DNA of 64,000 nt from Acidobacteriota bacterium. GTDB taxonomy: Bacteria > Acidobacteriota > Vicinamibacteria > Vicinamibacterales > UBA2999. The notes beneath the pieces were generated by a model, which had not been told where the DNA came from, searched no databases, and saw only the letters and a program-made list of their open reading frames with translations. The translations under genes were made by a program, and so were the position numbers. The stretch covers positions 1 through 64,000 of the forward strand of contig CAUJDN010000115.1 of assembly GCA_963169195.1 (NCBI GenBank). The letters run 5' to 3'. Of the stretch, positions 55,540 through 64,000 are shown piece after piece (within the stretch, counting starts at the first letter, position 1; each line of letters starts with the position of its first letter).

Positions 55540-55677
55540 CTAGTGCGTGCCCCTGGGCACGAAGAGGCCGAAGAAGAGGGCCAGCCAGCCGAGCACGACG
55601 AGCACACCGAATGCGGACACGATGATGAGGGTGCCTCGCGGTTCGTGGAAGGGTTCCTGATCGCTCGGCTGCGTCAT
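55540..55677 (-). CDS. ba3 oxidase subunit IIa-like small membrane protein
   Basis: A 45-residue protein with one membrane helix (IIVSAFGVLVVLGWLALFFG) ending FVPRGTH. Size, single helix and position just upstream of subunit II match the CoxIIa subunit of B-type oxidases. The ATG at 55677 is used; a longer frame to 55728 would add 17 hydrophilic residues without support. It is the first gene of the respiratory operon. Confidence 0.72.
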   Translation of the reverse strand: MTQPSDQEPFHEPRGTLIIVSAFGVLVVLGWLALFFGLFVPRGTH

Positions 55678-55750
55678 CGGCTCACTCGCCCGCGACGGGC
55701 GCGACACCGCCCGGCCGGAAAATCGCACACGCCCAGCACCGTGGGAGAGG

Positions 55751-55756
55751 AGTATA
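55751..55756 (-). promoter_or_regulatory. possible -10 of the respiratory operon
   Basis: On the minus strand TATACT lies 74 bases before the subunit IIa start, within the 206-bp spacer 55678-55883. No strong -35 stands out. The TATATA-rich patch is the only promoter-like sequence before the eight-gene set. Confidence 0.3.
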
Positions 55757-55883
55757 TAGGACGGGTTCTACAAAGACATCTCAGCCATTCGTCGGAATCG
55801 CCGCGGGCGAGACGCGAGGCGCCCGGGCACGCGGCGATCGGGCGGGACGGCCGGACGGGCTGGGGCTGCGGGCCGTGGGCCGC

Positions 55884-56309
55884 TCAGGCGGCGCGCTCGA
55901 GCCAGCCGCGCATCTCGGCGCGGCGCACGACACCCGCCTGCTGGAAGACGACCTCGCCGTCCTTGAGCACGACGAAGTTCGGAATGCCCTGCACGCCGTA
56001 CCGGGCGGCGAGATCGGGATGCCGATCCGTGTCCACCTTGAGCACGAGGGCACGGCCGGCCATCTCGGCCGCCACGGCCGCCACCTCGGGCGCGGCCATC
56101 CGGCACGGCGCGCACCAGGCGGCCCAGAAATCCACGAGCACCGGCACCGTCGCGCCCTGGACGATGTCCTCGAAGAGCGCGGCGTCGGCCTCGATGGGCT
56201 CAGCCAGGGGCGGAAACGCCGTCTTGCACGCGCCGCAGCGGACGGCGTCACCCAGGCGGGTCGCGGGGATGCGGTTCTTCCGTCCGCACGACGGACACGG
56301 TCGGATCAT
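55884..56309 (-). CDS. trxC: thioredoxin 2 with zinc-ribbon start
   Basis: A 141-residue thioredoxin. N-terminal zinc ribbon CPSC ... CGAC, then the thioredoxin fold with active site WCAPC (in FWAAWCAPCRMAAPE), a cis-Pro loop (GIPNFVVL) and KDGEVV. This is the TrxC type. The ATG at 56309 has AGGAG about 7 bases upstream; 56327 would add six residues. It reduces disulfides in the cytoplasm, and its zinc ribbon can sense oxidation. Confidence 0.92.
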   Translation of the reverse strand: MIRPCPSCGRKNRIPATRLGDAVRCGACKTAFPPLAEPIEADAALFEDIVQGATVPVLVDFWAAWCAPCRMAAPEVAAVAAEMAGRALVLKVDTDRHPDLAARYGVQGIPNFVVLKDGEVVFQQAGVVRRAEMRGWLERAA

Positions 56310-56369
56310 CGGCGTCTCCTGCTCCATCAGACCGAGAGATGCGGAAACCGTCCGCCCGGTGACAGCCGC

Positions 56370-56921
56370 TCAGGGCGCCGCGAGCCCCGGCGAGCCTGCC
56401 GGCGGCGGCACTTCGAACGCGTTCAGCGTGAATGCGACCATCGTGTAGTAGCCGACCAGGGCCACCAGCTCGACGACAGCCTTCTGGCCGACGGCCAGCA
56501 CGGCGGCGCGGTACACCTCCTCGGGCACCCGGCCCGATTCCACCAGCGTCGAGGCGAACCTGAAGACCGCGAGGTCGGTCTCGTCCTCGAGCGTCGGCTC
56601 CCGCCGCTCCGCGATGGCTTCGACGACATCGTCCGGCACGCCGGCCCTGTCCGCCTCGATCCGGTGCACGGCCCATTCGTAGTGGCACGTCCAGTGCCGC
56701 GCGACCACGAGGATGGCCAGCTCCGACCACCGCGGCCCGAGCGTGGTCTCGTAGCGCACCAGCTCGCCGAGCTTCTGTGCGCGCGCCGCCAGATCGGGGC
56801 TGTGCAGCCAGACGAGGACATTGGCCGGCACCGAGCCGCGGCGACCGGCGACCGTCTTGGCGTAGACGGCGCGCTGGTCGGGCTTCATGGTCTCGAGGGT
56901 GGGCAGGACGAGTCTGGGCAT
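56370..56921 (-). CDS. carboxymuconolactone-decarboxylase-like (AhpD-fold) protein
   Basis: A 183-residue all-helical protein with the CMD/AhpD core: RWSELAILVVARHWTCHYEW then AVHRIEADRAGVPDDVVEAI. The peroxidase-type CxxC is absent; only one Cys lies in TCHYEWAVH. A real decarboxylase role is therefore uncertain. It lies 12 bases downstream of the secreted TPR-like gene and 60 bases before trxC, all on the minus strand. Confidence 0.85.
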   Translation of the reverse strand: MPRLVLPTLETMKPDQRAVYAKTVAGRRGSVPANVLVWLHSPDLAARAQKLGELVRYETTLGPRWSELAILVVARHWTCHYEWAVHRIEADRAGVPDDVVEAIAERREPTLEDETDLAVFRFASTLVESGRVPEEVYRAAVLAVGQKAVVELVALVGYYTMVAFTLNAFEVPPPAGSPGLAAP

Positions 56922-56933
56922 CGTGGTCGCGCG

Positions 56934-58367
56934 TCACCGAAGGCGAATCCGGCGCACGACAAGCTCGGCCGGTTCGCGGGCCGGCGTCGCGCCGGCGGGC
57001 GGGGGGGAAGATGATTGTAAGCCCATCGCGACGAACGACAGATCATCGCCGGACACCGCGAGGAAGACAGGGCCGGCGGCGCCCTCGATCCGGGCATCGA
57101 ACCGCGTGGCCGCCCGGACCGAGCGGCCCCGGCCGGCCAGGTCGAGCCGCACGATGCGGCGCACGCCGTCGGCCTCCGCCTGGAGGCCGACGAGCCCGTC
57201 GCGGTAGGTCCGGATGCACTCGAAGCCGGCCAGGCTGATCCCGGCTGGCGTGGCGACGGCGCTCACCCGCGCCGGGGACAGCTCGACACGCGACAATCCG
57301 CCCTGGTGCGCGACGAGCCACGCGCCGTCCGCCGCCGGGGCCAGGCTCGTGGCGCCCTCCAGCTTCGCCTGCACGACGGCTTCGATGATCGACGCCCCGG
57401 GTCGCAGGCGGTGCACACCGCCGGTGCCGTCGAGCACGATGACGGCGCCGTCCGCGGTGACGGCCAGGTCAACCGGAAGGACGGGCGTCTCGCGCGGCTC
57501 GAACCGGAAGGAACGAAGCGGGCGCCCGGAGATGAGCTGCAGCTTGTGCAGCGCGGCCGTGGCGCCTTCCGGGTCCGCACTCGCGACCCACAGGTCGCCG
57601 CGCCTGGTGTCGATGGCCAGGGCACGCACGTCCTGGAATCCCGCCGACTCGGCGCGCACCAGGTCCACCCCGTGGTCCAGGCCCTCGCCCACGACGCGGA
57701 GCTTGCGGCCGTCGCGGTCGCCGAAGAGGTAGCGGCGCGACACCGCGTCGTACGCGAGCCCGGCGGCGACGAAGGCGTCGGTCCTGAAGCGGGCGGCTTC
57801 CTCGACGGGAGCCGCCAGATCGACGGTCGCGTCGGCGCGGGGCGCGTCCGTGCGTGGCGTGTCGGCGGGCGGAGGCCCTTCGGCGCGCCGGGGAATCGGC
57901 CCCGGCGTCGGCGTCTCCGGCCTCGCCGCCTCCGGCGTCTTCGTCTCCTCGGGCGTTGCCGCCGCGATCGCCTCGCTCGCCCCCGCGCGGGCCACGAGGG
58001 CTTCCACGTCGGCCCAGCCCGGCAGTGCGCGCATCCGCTCCAGTTCCGGGTGCGCCTGCGCCTCGGTGGCGATGCCGCGCTCGGCGAGGCGGCGCACCAT
58101 GACGAGCGCGTCCTGCGGCCGTCCCGCCAGGCTCTGCGCGCGGGCCAGCAGGAACATCAGCGCCGCATCGTCTTTCGGGCCGCGCTGCACGGCGCGCCAC
58201 GCGAGGTCGAGCGCGCGCTCGACCGAGCCTGCGGCGATGGCCTGTTCCACCTGGTCGCGGCAGTCCTGCCAGGTCGAGCAGCCGGGTGGATTGGAGGATT
58301 GAGCCTGGGCGTGGCCGGTGAGAACCAGCCACGCTCCCAGCAGGAGAAACCGTGCGTCGCGCGGCAT
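56934..58367 (-). CDS. secreted protein with helical repeat and propeller-like domains
   Basis: A 477-residue exported protein (signal LLGAWLVLTGHAQAQ). Residues ~30-120 resemble a TPR-like helical region (VERALDLAWRAVQRGPKDDA, LAGRPQDALVMVRRL). A Pro/Thr/Glu-rich linker follows, then about 280 residues of SMP-30/NHL-like beta repeats (AIDTRRGDLWVASADPEG, LAVTADGAVIVLDGTGG, SLAPAADGAWLVAHQGG). Function unknown; an extracytoplasmic binding or sensor role is inferred. Confidence 0.7.
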   Translation of the reverse strand: MPRDARFLLLGAWLVLTGHAQAQSSNPPGCSTWQDCRDQVEQAIAAGSVERALDLAWRAVQRGPKDDAALMFLLARAQSLAGRPQDALVMVRRLAERGIATEAQAHPELERMRALPGWADVEALVARAGASEAIAAATPEETKTPEAARPETPTPGPIPRRAEGPPPADTPRTDAPRADATVDLAAPVEEAARFRTDAFVAAGLAYDAVSRRYLFGDRDGRKLRVVGEGLDHGVDLVRAESAGFQDVRALAIDTRRGDLWVASADPEGATAALHKLQLISGRPLRSFRFEPRETPVLPVDLAVTADGAVIVLDGTGGVHRLRPGASIIEAVVQAKLEGATSLAPAADGAWLVAHQGGLSRVELSPARVSAVATPAGISLAGFECIRTYRDGLVGLQAEADGVRRIVRLDLAGRGRSVRAATRFDARIEGAAGPVFLAVSGDDLSFVAMGLQSSSPPPAGATPAREPAELVVRRIRLR

Positions 58368-58519
58368 GCCCTCTCATCGTCGGCGAAATGGGGAGCCATC
58401 CGCAATCCGGCGCGCGCGAGGAGGGCGTGGTGGCCCGGGAGCCCACGCACGACGCCGACCGAGACGATCGCACGGCCGTGAGGTCGCTGCCGGCCGCGAC
58501 CTCACGCCCCCCGCCTCGC

Positions 58520-61500
58520 CTACGGCTTCACCGAAATCGTGCCGACCCCGGCGCGCGTCAGCGCCGCAGAGAAGGCGGGCAGCGTCTTGGTCAGAATCTC
58601 CTGCCACTCCCCGTCGCGTGTGGCCCACTCCGCATCGAGGTCGGTCACCCGGGCACGGATGCCATCGGTCACCGTGGGGTCCGTGCCGTCGAGCTGCTCG
58701 GCGACGTACAGGTAGTGCGCGTTCAACTGGTTCCGGAAGTTGATGACGTCCTGGAACGTCTTCTGCCGGCTCTGGATGGCCTCGTTCTCCCAGGCCGTGA
58801 GCGCTGCGGTCAGGTTCCCGGCCACCTCCCGGATGGCGGCGGCCTGCGGATGCCGCGCGTTGCGCTCGACGATGGCGGTGGCCTGGTCGCGCAGATCGCG
58901 AAGGGTGACGACGCGACGGTGGATCTCGCCGACGCGCGCGTGAATCGCGGCCAGCAGGGTCTGCTGCTCGACGAAGGTGGCCTCGGTCAGGCTCGTGCGC
59001 GGGTCGGGGAGCACGCGCAGCGACTGCTCGGCGGTGTGCGTGCCCATCGTCAGGCGCACGCGGTAGGTGCCCGGACCGACGCGGTAGCCCTGCAGGTTGC
59101 CGTTGATGTACTGCCCGGGCACGGTGTCGATGGGCGCGGTCCGCATGTCCCACACGAAGCGGTTGAGGCCGGCGGAAGCCGGCAACCTCGCCGCCGGGGC
59201 GCCGATCGTCCCCGCCTGCGGCGGCGCGGCCGACGTCAACCGCCGCACCACCTTGCCCGCGCCGTCGAGGACCTCCATCACGAGCGTCTCGCTCCCGCCC
59301 GGCGGCGCGGCCAGCGCGTAGTAGAGGACGGCACCGGCGGGGGCATTCTGGCCAACGGCAGGATCCTGCGTGCGCCCCTGCGGCACCGGCCAGCGCACGG
59401 CCGGCGCCGGCGCGTACAGGTGCAGCGCCCGGCCGGCCACGCCGGCCTCCAGGCTCCGGAGCGGCGTCACGTCGTCCAGGATCCAGAACGCGCGCCCCTG
59501 GGTCGAGGCCACCAGGTCGCGGTCGTGCACGCGCAGGTCCGTGACGGGGACGATTGGCAGGTTGCGCTGCAGGGACTGCCACGTGCGGCCGCCGTTGAAC
59601 GAGACGTGCGCGCCGGTTTCGGTGCCCGCGTAGAGCAGGTCGCGCCGCACCGGATCCTCGCGGACGACGCGCACGAACGAGCCGTCGGGCAGCCCCGCCA
59701 CCAGCCGCTCCCAGCTGCGCCCGCCATCGCGCGTCTTGAAGACGTGCGGCGTGAAGTCGTTGCGCTTGTAGCCGGTGACGGCGAGATAGACGGTGGACGG
59801 ATCGTGCGGCGAGATCTCGATGGCGTTGACCTGGAACTCGCCCATGTCCTTCGGCGTGACGTTCGACCACTGCTTCCCGCCGTCGCGCGTGACGTGCACC
59901 AGCCCGTCGTCGGTGCCGACCCAGATCGTGCCCGCGTCGGCGGGCGACTCGGCGACGTAGAAGATCGTGTTGTAGACCTCGCCGCCGGCGCCTTCGTTGG
60001 TGATGGGCGCGCCGCCCGGGCCCTGGGTGGCCGGGTCGTTGCGGGTGAGGTCCGGGCTGATCGGGGTCCACGAGTTGCCGCGATCCGAGGACCGGAACAG
60101 GTGGTTGCCGGCGTGGTAGATGACCGACGGGTTGTGCCGCGACACGAGGATGGGTGCGTTCCAGTTGAAGCGGTACTTCTGCTCGTTCGACGGCTCGCCC
60201 AGTCCGAGCGAGGCGTAGGCCATGACGTTGCGCGTCGCGCCGGTCGCGCGCGACCACTCGGTGATGATGCCCTGGTAGCAGCCGGCGTAGACGTAGTCCG
60301 GGGCGGCGGGGTTGAAGGCCGCATAGGCGCTCTCGCACCCGCCGACCGGGTGCCAGTCCGTGCTCCCGATGCCGGCGCCGCTCGACCGCGAGGCGATGCC
60401 GACGCTGCTGTTGTCCTGCTGCCCGCCGTACACCCAGTACGGGGCGCGCGCGTCGGTGTTCACCCGGTAGAACTGCGCCGTCGGCTGGTTGGCCTGCGTC
60501 GACCAGGCGCGCCCGCCGTCGAGCGACACGTTGGCGCCGCCGTCGTTGGCGTTGATCATCCAGCGCGAGTTGCGCGGGTTGATCCACAGCCCGTGGTTGT
60601 CACCATGAGGCGTGGGCACGTTGACGAACGTCCGGCCGGCGTCGATGGACTTCAGCATCGGCGCGTTGAGCACGTAGACCGTGTCGGCGTCGCCGGGATC
60701 GGCGAAGACGTTGATGTAGTACCACGCGCGCGTGCGCAGGACGCGCTCCTCGTTCACCAGCTGCCAGGTCGCCCCGCCGTCGTCGGATCGGAACAGCCCG
60801 CCGTCCTCCGCTTCGATCAGCGTGAACACGCGCTCCGGGCGCGCTCGCGATACCGAGACGGCCACCTTCCCCATCAGCCGCGGCAGCCCGGCGGTGAGCT
60901 TCGTCCACGTCGCGCCGGCGTCGGTCGACTTGTAGAGACCGCTGCCCGGCCCGCCGCTCCGCACCCGCCAGGGCAGCCGCTGGTGATCCCAGTAGGCCGC
61001 GTAGAGGATCCGCGGGTTGGTCATGTCCATCGCCAGGTCGCTCGCGCCCGTCGTGTCGTTCACCGTGTGCACGAGCGTCCAGGAATCGCCGCCGGTGGTG
61101 CTGCGGTAGATCCCGCGTTCGGGGTTGGGCCCCCACGGGCTGCCCTGCGCGGCCACGTACACGACGTCGGCGTTCGACGGGTGGACGACGATCATCGAGA
61201 TGTGCCGCGTCTTCTCGAGGCCGAGATGGACCCAGGTCCGCCCGGCGTCGGTGGAGCGGTAGACGCCGTCGCCGTGCGAGGTCGCGACCCCCCGGACCGG
61301 CGCCTCGCCCATGCCGACGTAGACGACGTTCGGATCCGACTCGGCGACGGCGATGGCCCCCACCGAGCCGGTCTTCATGTAGCCGTCGGAGACGTTGCGC
61401 CAGGTGAGGCCGGCGTCCTCGGTCTTCCACACGCCGCCGCCGGTGGCGCCCATGTAATAGACGAGCGGGTCGCCCGGCACGCCGGCGACGGTCGTGGCGC

Positions 61501-61672
61501 GGCCGCCGCGGAAGGGGCCGATATTGCGCCATTCGAGCGCCTTGTAGGCCGCGGCATCGATCGGGGGAGAGGTCGCCGGCCCCTGGGCAAGGCCGCTCGC
61601 GGCCCCGCCCGACAGCAGGAGCACACAGGCACACCACGTGAGCCGATTACGAAAGGGTCGGGCAACAGACAC
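58520..61672 (-). CDS. large secreted BNR/sortilin-type beta-propeller protein
   Basis: A 1,050-residue secreted protein. Many BNR-like repeats with the SxDxGxTW pattern ([76 protein letters not shown]) form two propellers to about residue 700. The last ~300 residues hold a beta domain and a helical C-terminus. Very common in Acidobacteriota and relatives and often labelled glycosyl hydrolase or sortilin-like, but no catalytic residues can be assigned. The spacer to 58367 shows nothing notable. Confidence 0.87.
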   Translation of the reverse strand: MSVARPFRNRLTWCACVLLLSGGAASGLAQGPATSPPIDAAAYKALEWRNIGPFRGGRATTVAGVPGDPLVYYMGATGGGVWKTEDAGLTWRNVSDGYMKTGSVGAIAVAESDPNVVYVGMGEAPVRGVATSHGDGVYRSTDAGRTWVHLGLEKTRHISMIVVHPSNADVVYVAAQGSPWGPNPERGIYRSTTGGDSWTLVHTVNDTTGASDLAMDMTNPRILYAAYWDHQRLPWRVRSGGPGSGLYKSTDAGATWTKLTAGLPRLMGKVAVSVSRARPERVFTLIEAEDGGLFRSDDGGATWQLVNEERVLRTRAWYYINVFADPGDADTVYVLNAPMLKSIDAGRTFVNVPTPHGDNHGLWINPRNSRWMINANDGGANVSLDGGRAWSTQANQPTAQFYRVNTDARAPYWVYGGQQDNSSVGIASRSSGAGIGSTDWHPVGGCESAYAAFNPAAPDYVYAGCYQGIITEWSRATGATRNVMAYASLGLGEPSNEQKYRFNWNAPILVSRHNPSVIYHAGNHLFRSSDRGNSWTPISPDLTRNDPATQGPGGAPITNEGAGGEVYNTIFYVAESPADAGTIWVGTDDGLVHVTRDGGKQWSNVTPKDMGEFQVNAIEISPHDPSTVYLAVTGYKRNDFTPHVFKTRDGGRSWERLVAGLPDGSFVRVVREDPVRRDLLYAGTETGAHVSFNGGRTWQSLQRNLPIVPVTDLRVHDRDLVASTQGRAFWILDDVTPLRSLEAGVAGRALHLYAPAPAVRWPVPQGRTQDPAVGQNAPAGAVLYYALAAPPGGSETLVMEVLDGAGKVVRRLTSAAPPQAGTIGAPAARLPASAGLNRFVWDMRTAPIDTVPGQYINGNLQGYRVGPGTYRVRLTMGTHTAEQSLRVLPDPRTSLTEATFVEQQTLLAAIHARVGEIHRRVVTLRDLRDQATAIVERNARHPQAAAIREVAGNLTAALTAWENEAIQSRQKTFQDVINFRNQLNAHYLYVAEQLDGTDPTVTDGIRARVTDLDAEWATRDGEWQEILTKTLPAFSAALTRAGVGTISVKP

Positions 61673-61728
61673 GTCTCACCTCCACACGGACAGCCCCCGG
61701 GAGGCTAGGCGCTCCTCAGGGGCATGCC

Positions 61729-61744
61729 TATGACGCCGGTCATA
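61729..61744. promoter_or_regulatory. operator-like palindrome TATGAC-N4-GTCATA
   Basis: A perfect dyad (TATGAC GCCG GTCATA) in the divergent spacer between the BNR protein and the small lipoprotein. The same half-sites and gap occur at 17932-17947. It resembles CRP/FNR-superfamily sites in layout, but the half-site is not a standard one. Confidence 0.38.
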
Positions 61745-61864
61745 CATCCCGCACCCGTCGGCGGATAGGGTACCCGCGCCGGCGGCGCCCGTCTGCCGGC
61801 AGGACCTCGGTGCCGGCTCGGGCCGGCGTCGGGGCGGCCGGTAGTGGGCGGCAAGGAGGATCCG

Positions 61865-62206
61865 ATGCGAAGGCAACTCGTGGTTCTGCTCCTCTGCTCG
61901 ATTGGGCTGGCCGGCTGCACCCGCAGCCTGCAGGGACACTGGTCAGGCACCTCCGACTACTTCAACGCGCCGTTCACGCTCGACATCACACAGGCCGCCG
62001 ACGGGCGTCTCTCCGGCACCTACCAGGACCAGCACGACAAGGGATCCGTGGACGGCACCTACAACGGCGAGCCCACCTGCACGTTCCGGGTCAACTTCGG
62101 CGATACGGGGCTGATGTTCGACGGGACCTTCGACGGCACGAAGCGCGTCGTCGGGACGCTGCGCCGGACGGGCGGGCAGCACGGCTTCGAGATGACCAAG
62201 CCATGA
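61865..62206 (+). CDS. small lipoprotein of unknown function
   Basis: A 113-residue protein with a lipobox (LLLCSIGLAGCTR) and a short beta-rich mature part: LQGHWSGTSDYFNAPFTLDI, GRLSGTYQDQHDKGSVDGTY, FDGTFDGTKRVVGTL. The repeated GTY/GTF turns suggest a small beta-barrel like lipocalin or META-type domains. An AAGGAGG ribosome site precedes ATG 61865, which is why it is preferred over 61844. Stand-alone gene. Confidence 0.72.
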   Translation: MRRQLVVLLLCSIGLAGCTRSLQGHWSGTSDYFNAPFTLDITQAADGRLSGTYQDQHDKGSVDGTYNGEPTCTFRVNFGDTGLMFDGTFDGTKRVVGTLRRTGGQHGFEMTKP

Positions 62207-62300
62207 CGCGGCTCCCGTCTCGAACCGCGGCACGAAGGCGACCGCCGGTCGAGCGATGAATCCCCTGGTCGGGGCGTCCGGCGTCGAGGCCCGGCCGCGT

Positions 62301-63248
62301 TCATCGCCCGTACACGGGCACGAGGTAGATCTCCTCGAAGTCGAGGCCCGGCAGGTCGAGCGCGACCTCGAACTCCCAGAAGACCGGCCGCGGCCCGTGC
62401 AGACGGGTGGGCACGGCATCGGCCGGGGGGTCGAACCGCACCTCCTCGAGCCGGCCGTGCTCGAAGGCCGCCTCGTGGTCGAGATGCCACGTCGCGCTCC
62501 ACGTCTCCTCCTGCACCAGGTGAGCGCTGCGGTTCCGGCCGCCGCCGCGGTGCTCGAATCGCTCCTCGACGGCGCGCAGCGTGAACCGTCCCCGGCGGGC
62601 ACGGCCAATCCCGGCTGCCGGGCGCCAGCGGACGATCACGGCCTCCCCCACCGCGTAGGGGAACCGCACGAACTCGACGCGCGAGCCACCGAACTTCAGG
62701 GCGACGGCCAGGCGGCGCAGGGTCTCGATCCAGGCCACCAGCAGCACGAGATCGAACACGATCGTCAAGGCCTTCACCATCCACGGGCTGTCGGTGCCGA
62801 AGGCCCACCAGTTGAAGATGGCGATGAACAGCGTGAGGCCGGCCGCGCCGGCGACGGCCTTCACGGCGCGCGCCCATCGCGGCGCGGCGAACCCGCGCCG
62901 GTCCCAGGCATGATCGGCCAGCGCGGGTTGCCCGGGGTGCTCCCACGAGGCGTCGCGGGCCCGACGCTCCGCGCGGTGCTGGCGGATGGCCATGCCCCAG
63001 ACGCCCGCGCCCGCGGCGGCAAAGACGAGGCCCATCGCGGTGAGCGTCCACCAGGGCGCGTGGACATCGCCCGGACTCACCGGGATCACGCGCTGGCCGA
63101 CGAGCGCGACGAACGTGCCGACGACGACGAACACCGCCCCGAACGCATAGGCGCCGGCCGCGGGAAAGCCGGTGTGCGAGCCGCGAGGCTCGGTCCGCCC
63201 CGGCAACCGCCGGCGCGCCGTGGACACCTCGAGCCGGTCGAGCGTCAT
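62301..63248 (-). CDS. integral membrane protein with DUF3592-like C-terminus
   Basis: A 315-residue protein. Four membrane helices (AYAFGAVFVVVGTFVALVG, WTLTAMGLVFAAAGAGVWGM, and a later pair around LTLFIAIFNWWAFG and IVFDLVLLVAWIETL). The soluble C-terminal ~140 residues are beta-rich and end FEVALDLPGLDFEEIYLVPV. The second helix pair and beta domain resemble DUF3592-type proteins. Function unknown. The ATG at 63248 is favoured for its GAGG; 63260 would add four residues. Confidence 0.65.
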   Translation of the reverse strand: MTLDRLEVSTARRRLPGRTEPRGSHTGFPAAGAYAFGAVFVVVGTFVALVGQRVIPVSPGDVHAPWWTLTAMGLVFAAAGAGVWGMAIRQHRAERRARDASWEHPGQPALADHAWDRRGFAAPRWARAVKAVAGAAGLTLFIAIFNWWAFGTDSPWMVKALTIVFDLVLLVAWIETLRRLAVALKFGGSRVEFVRFPYAVGEAVIVRWRPAAGIGRARRGRFTLRAVEERFEHRGGGRNRSAHLVQEETWSATWHLDHEAAFEHGRLEEVRFDPPADAVPTRLHGPRPVFWEFEVALDLPGLDFEEIYLVPVYGR

Positions 63249-63397
63249 GCGCCTCAGCATGCCTCACAGTCGCCTCGACGTCGAGCGGCCGGCAGCCGGC
63301 GAGGTCGAGCCGGCTACCGCGGCCACCCGGGTCCGGGCGGGCGGGCGCGCCGCGAAGCGCACGGCGACCGACTGCACCGCCCCGAGGGTTCCGGACG

Positions 63398-64000
63398 ATG
63401 AACGACGCCGAGACCCCGGATCCACGACCGGAGTGGGATCCGCAATCCCTGGACGTCCAGCGCGACCAGCGCGCGGCCTACGACCAGATGCGGCAACGCT
63501 GTCCGGTCGCCCACAGCGAGTTCCTCGGCTGGTCGCTGTTTCGGCATGCCGACGTGGTCCGGGTGCTGCTCGACCACGAGACGTTCAGCAATGCCGTGTC
63601 GCAGCACCTGTCGGTCCCCAACGGGATGGACCCGCCGGAGCACACGGTGTATCGGCAGATCATCGAGCCGTTCTTCTCGACGGCGCGCATGACCGCGTTC
63701 GAGCCGGTCTGCCGGGACCTGGCCGTGGCGCTGGTGCGCGACCTCTCATTGGCAGGCCCGGTGGAGTTCATGGCGAAGGTGGCCGTGCCGTTCGCCGTCC
63801 GCTCGCAATGCGCCTTTCTGGGCTGGCCGACGGCCCTGCAGGGCGTCCTGGCCCGGTGGACACGCCGCAACCACGAGGCCACGCTGGCGCAGGATCGCAA
63901 GGCCATGTCGGCGATCGCCGTCGAGTTCGAGGGCATCGTCGACGACCTGCTGGAGGCCCGACTCGAGGTCGGCGCCGGCCCGGAGGCGGATCTCACCGCG
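63398..64000 (+). CDS. cytochrome P450, N-terminal part (cut by window end)
   Basis: The first 201 residues of a soluble bacterial P450: YDQMRQRCPVAHSEFLGWSL at the start, then the B'-C region NGMDPPEHTVYRQIIEPFFS and helix D/E sequence. DPPEHTxYR is a reliable P450 signature. The heme-Cys, I-helix and ExxR motifs lie beyond the window. Substrate and partner cannot be told. The start is the first ATG in frame after the gene-free 63249-63397. Confidence 0.85.
   Translation, partial: MNDAETPDPRPEWDPQSLDVQRDQRAAYDQMRQRCPVAHSEFLGWSLFRHADVVRVLLDHETFSNAVSQHLSVPNGMDPPEHTVYRQIIEPFFSTARMTAFEPVCRDLAVALVRDLSLAGPVEFMAKVAVPFAVRSQCAFLGWPTALQGVLARWTRRNHEATLAQDRKAMSAIAVEFEGIVDDLLEARLEVGAGPEADLTA

Noticed and set aside
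58352..61708. 1,118-codon open plus-strand frame
   Set aside because: Mirror of the BNR-repeat protein; Arg/Val/Gly-rich with no recognisable fold.

Overview
The window is very GC-rich, densely coded bacterial DNA. Secreted BNR/sortilin-like and LVIVD beta-propellers, a small secreted protein family typical of soil lineages, an octaheme/Nap/ba3 respiratory cluster and many GTG/TTG starts suggest Acidobacteriota, probably Vicinamibacteria. This is inference from protein flavour, since no rRNA or other phylogenetic marker is present. I see no tRNA, rRNA, CRISPR array, transposase or phage gene.

Layout. (1) 5-17193 is a RiPP (ribosomally made, modified peptide) locus. A minus-strand export operon (TolC, HlyD, C39-peptidase NHLM ABC transporter, second NHLM ABC transporter, cyclic-nucleotide-binding protein) diverges from a plus-strand biosynthetic set. 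That set is a Nif11-type precursor with no Ser/Thr/Cys in its core, a PoyD-like radical SAM epimerase, a LanM with a ProcM-like Cys-Cys-Gly zinc motif, a frameshifted Nif11 precursor, an inverted lanM remnant, a copied lanM 3' end, an intact Cys-rich Nif11 precursor and a conserved unknown protein. (2) 17194-34977 is a mixed region: secreted proteins, a cupredoxin-like protein, an adenylate cyclase, a porin, LVIVD and DUF305 proteins, a nitrilase, a glycosyltransferase, a multicopper oxidase with an alginate-export-type barrel, a phosphoesterase, a diheme cytochrome, and a hydrolase/phosphoribosyltransferase/CBS trio. (3) 34978-46593 holds acetyl-CoA synthetase followed by pyruvate dehydrogenase E1alpha, E1beta and E2 and a free-standing acyl carrier protein, behind a possible sigma-54 promoter. 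Saccharopine-dehydrogenase-like, NhaC-type antiporter, DegT aminotransferase, WbqC and a glycosidase-like secreted gene follow. (4) 46625-55677 (minus) is a respiratory cluster: ba3-type oxidase (subunits IIa, II, I), Rieske and cytochrome b, an octaheme HAO-family cytochrome, NapA and a tetraheme NapB. Simple repeats sit in or beside three of its spacers. (5) 55884-64000 holds TrxC, a carboxymuconolactone-decarboxylase-like protein, two large secreted proteins, a lipoprotein, a membrane protein and the start of a cytochrome P450.

How the genes work together. In the RiPP locus the epimerase and LanM would modify Nif11-leader precursors; the C39 domain would cut after the double Gly and export through HlyD/TolC. 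Epimerase plus LanM recalls landornamide-type pathways, but the three precursors differ: one core can only be epimerised, while two carry Cys and Ser/Thr for lanthionine rings. In the respiratory cluster, quinol electrons would enter the Rieske/cytochrome b complex and leave through multiheme cytochromes to oxygen (ba3) or nitrate (Nap). The HAO-like octaheme protein may reduce nitrite or serve as the missing c1-type carrier.

Starts are chosen from family length, visible Shine-Dalgarno sequences and operon overlaps. Where the start is doubtful the entry says so.
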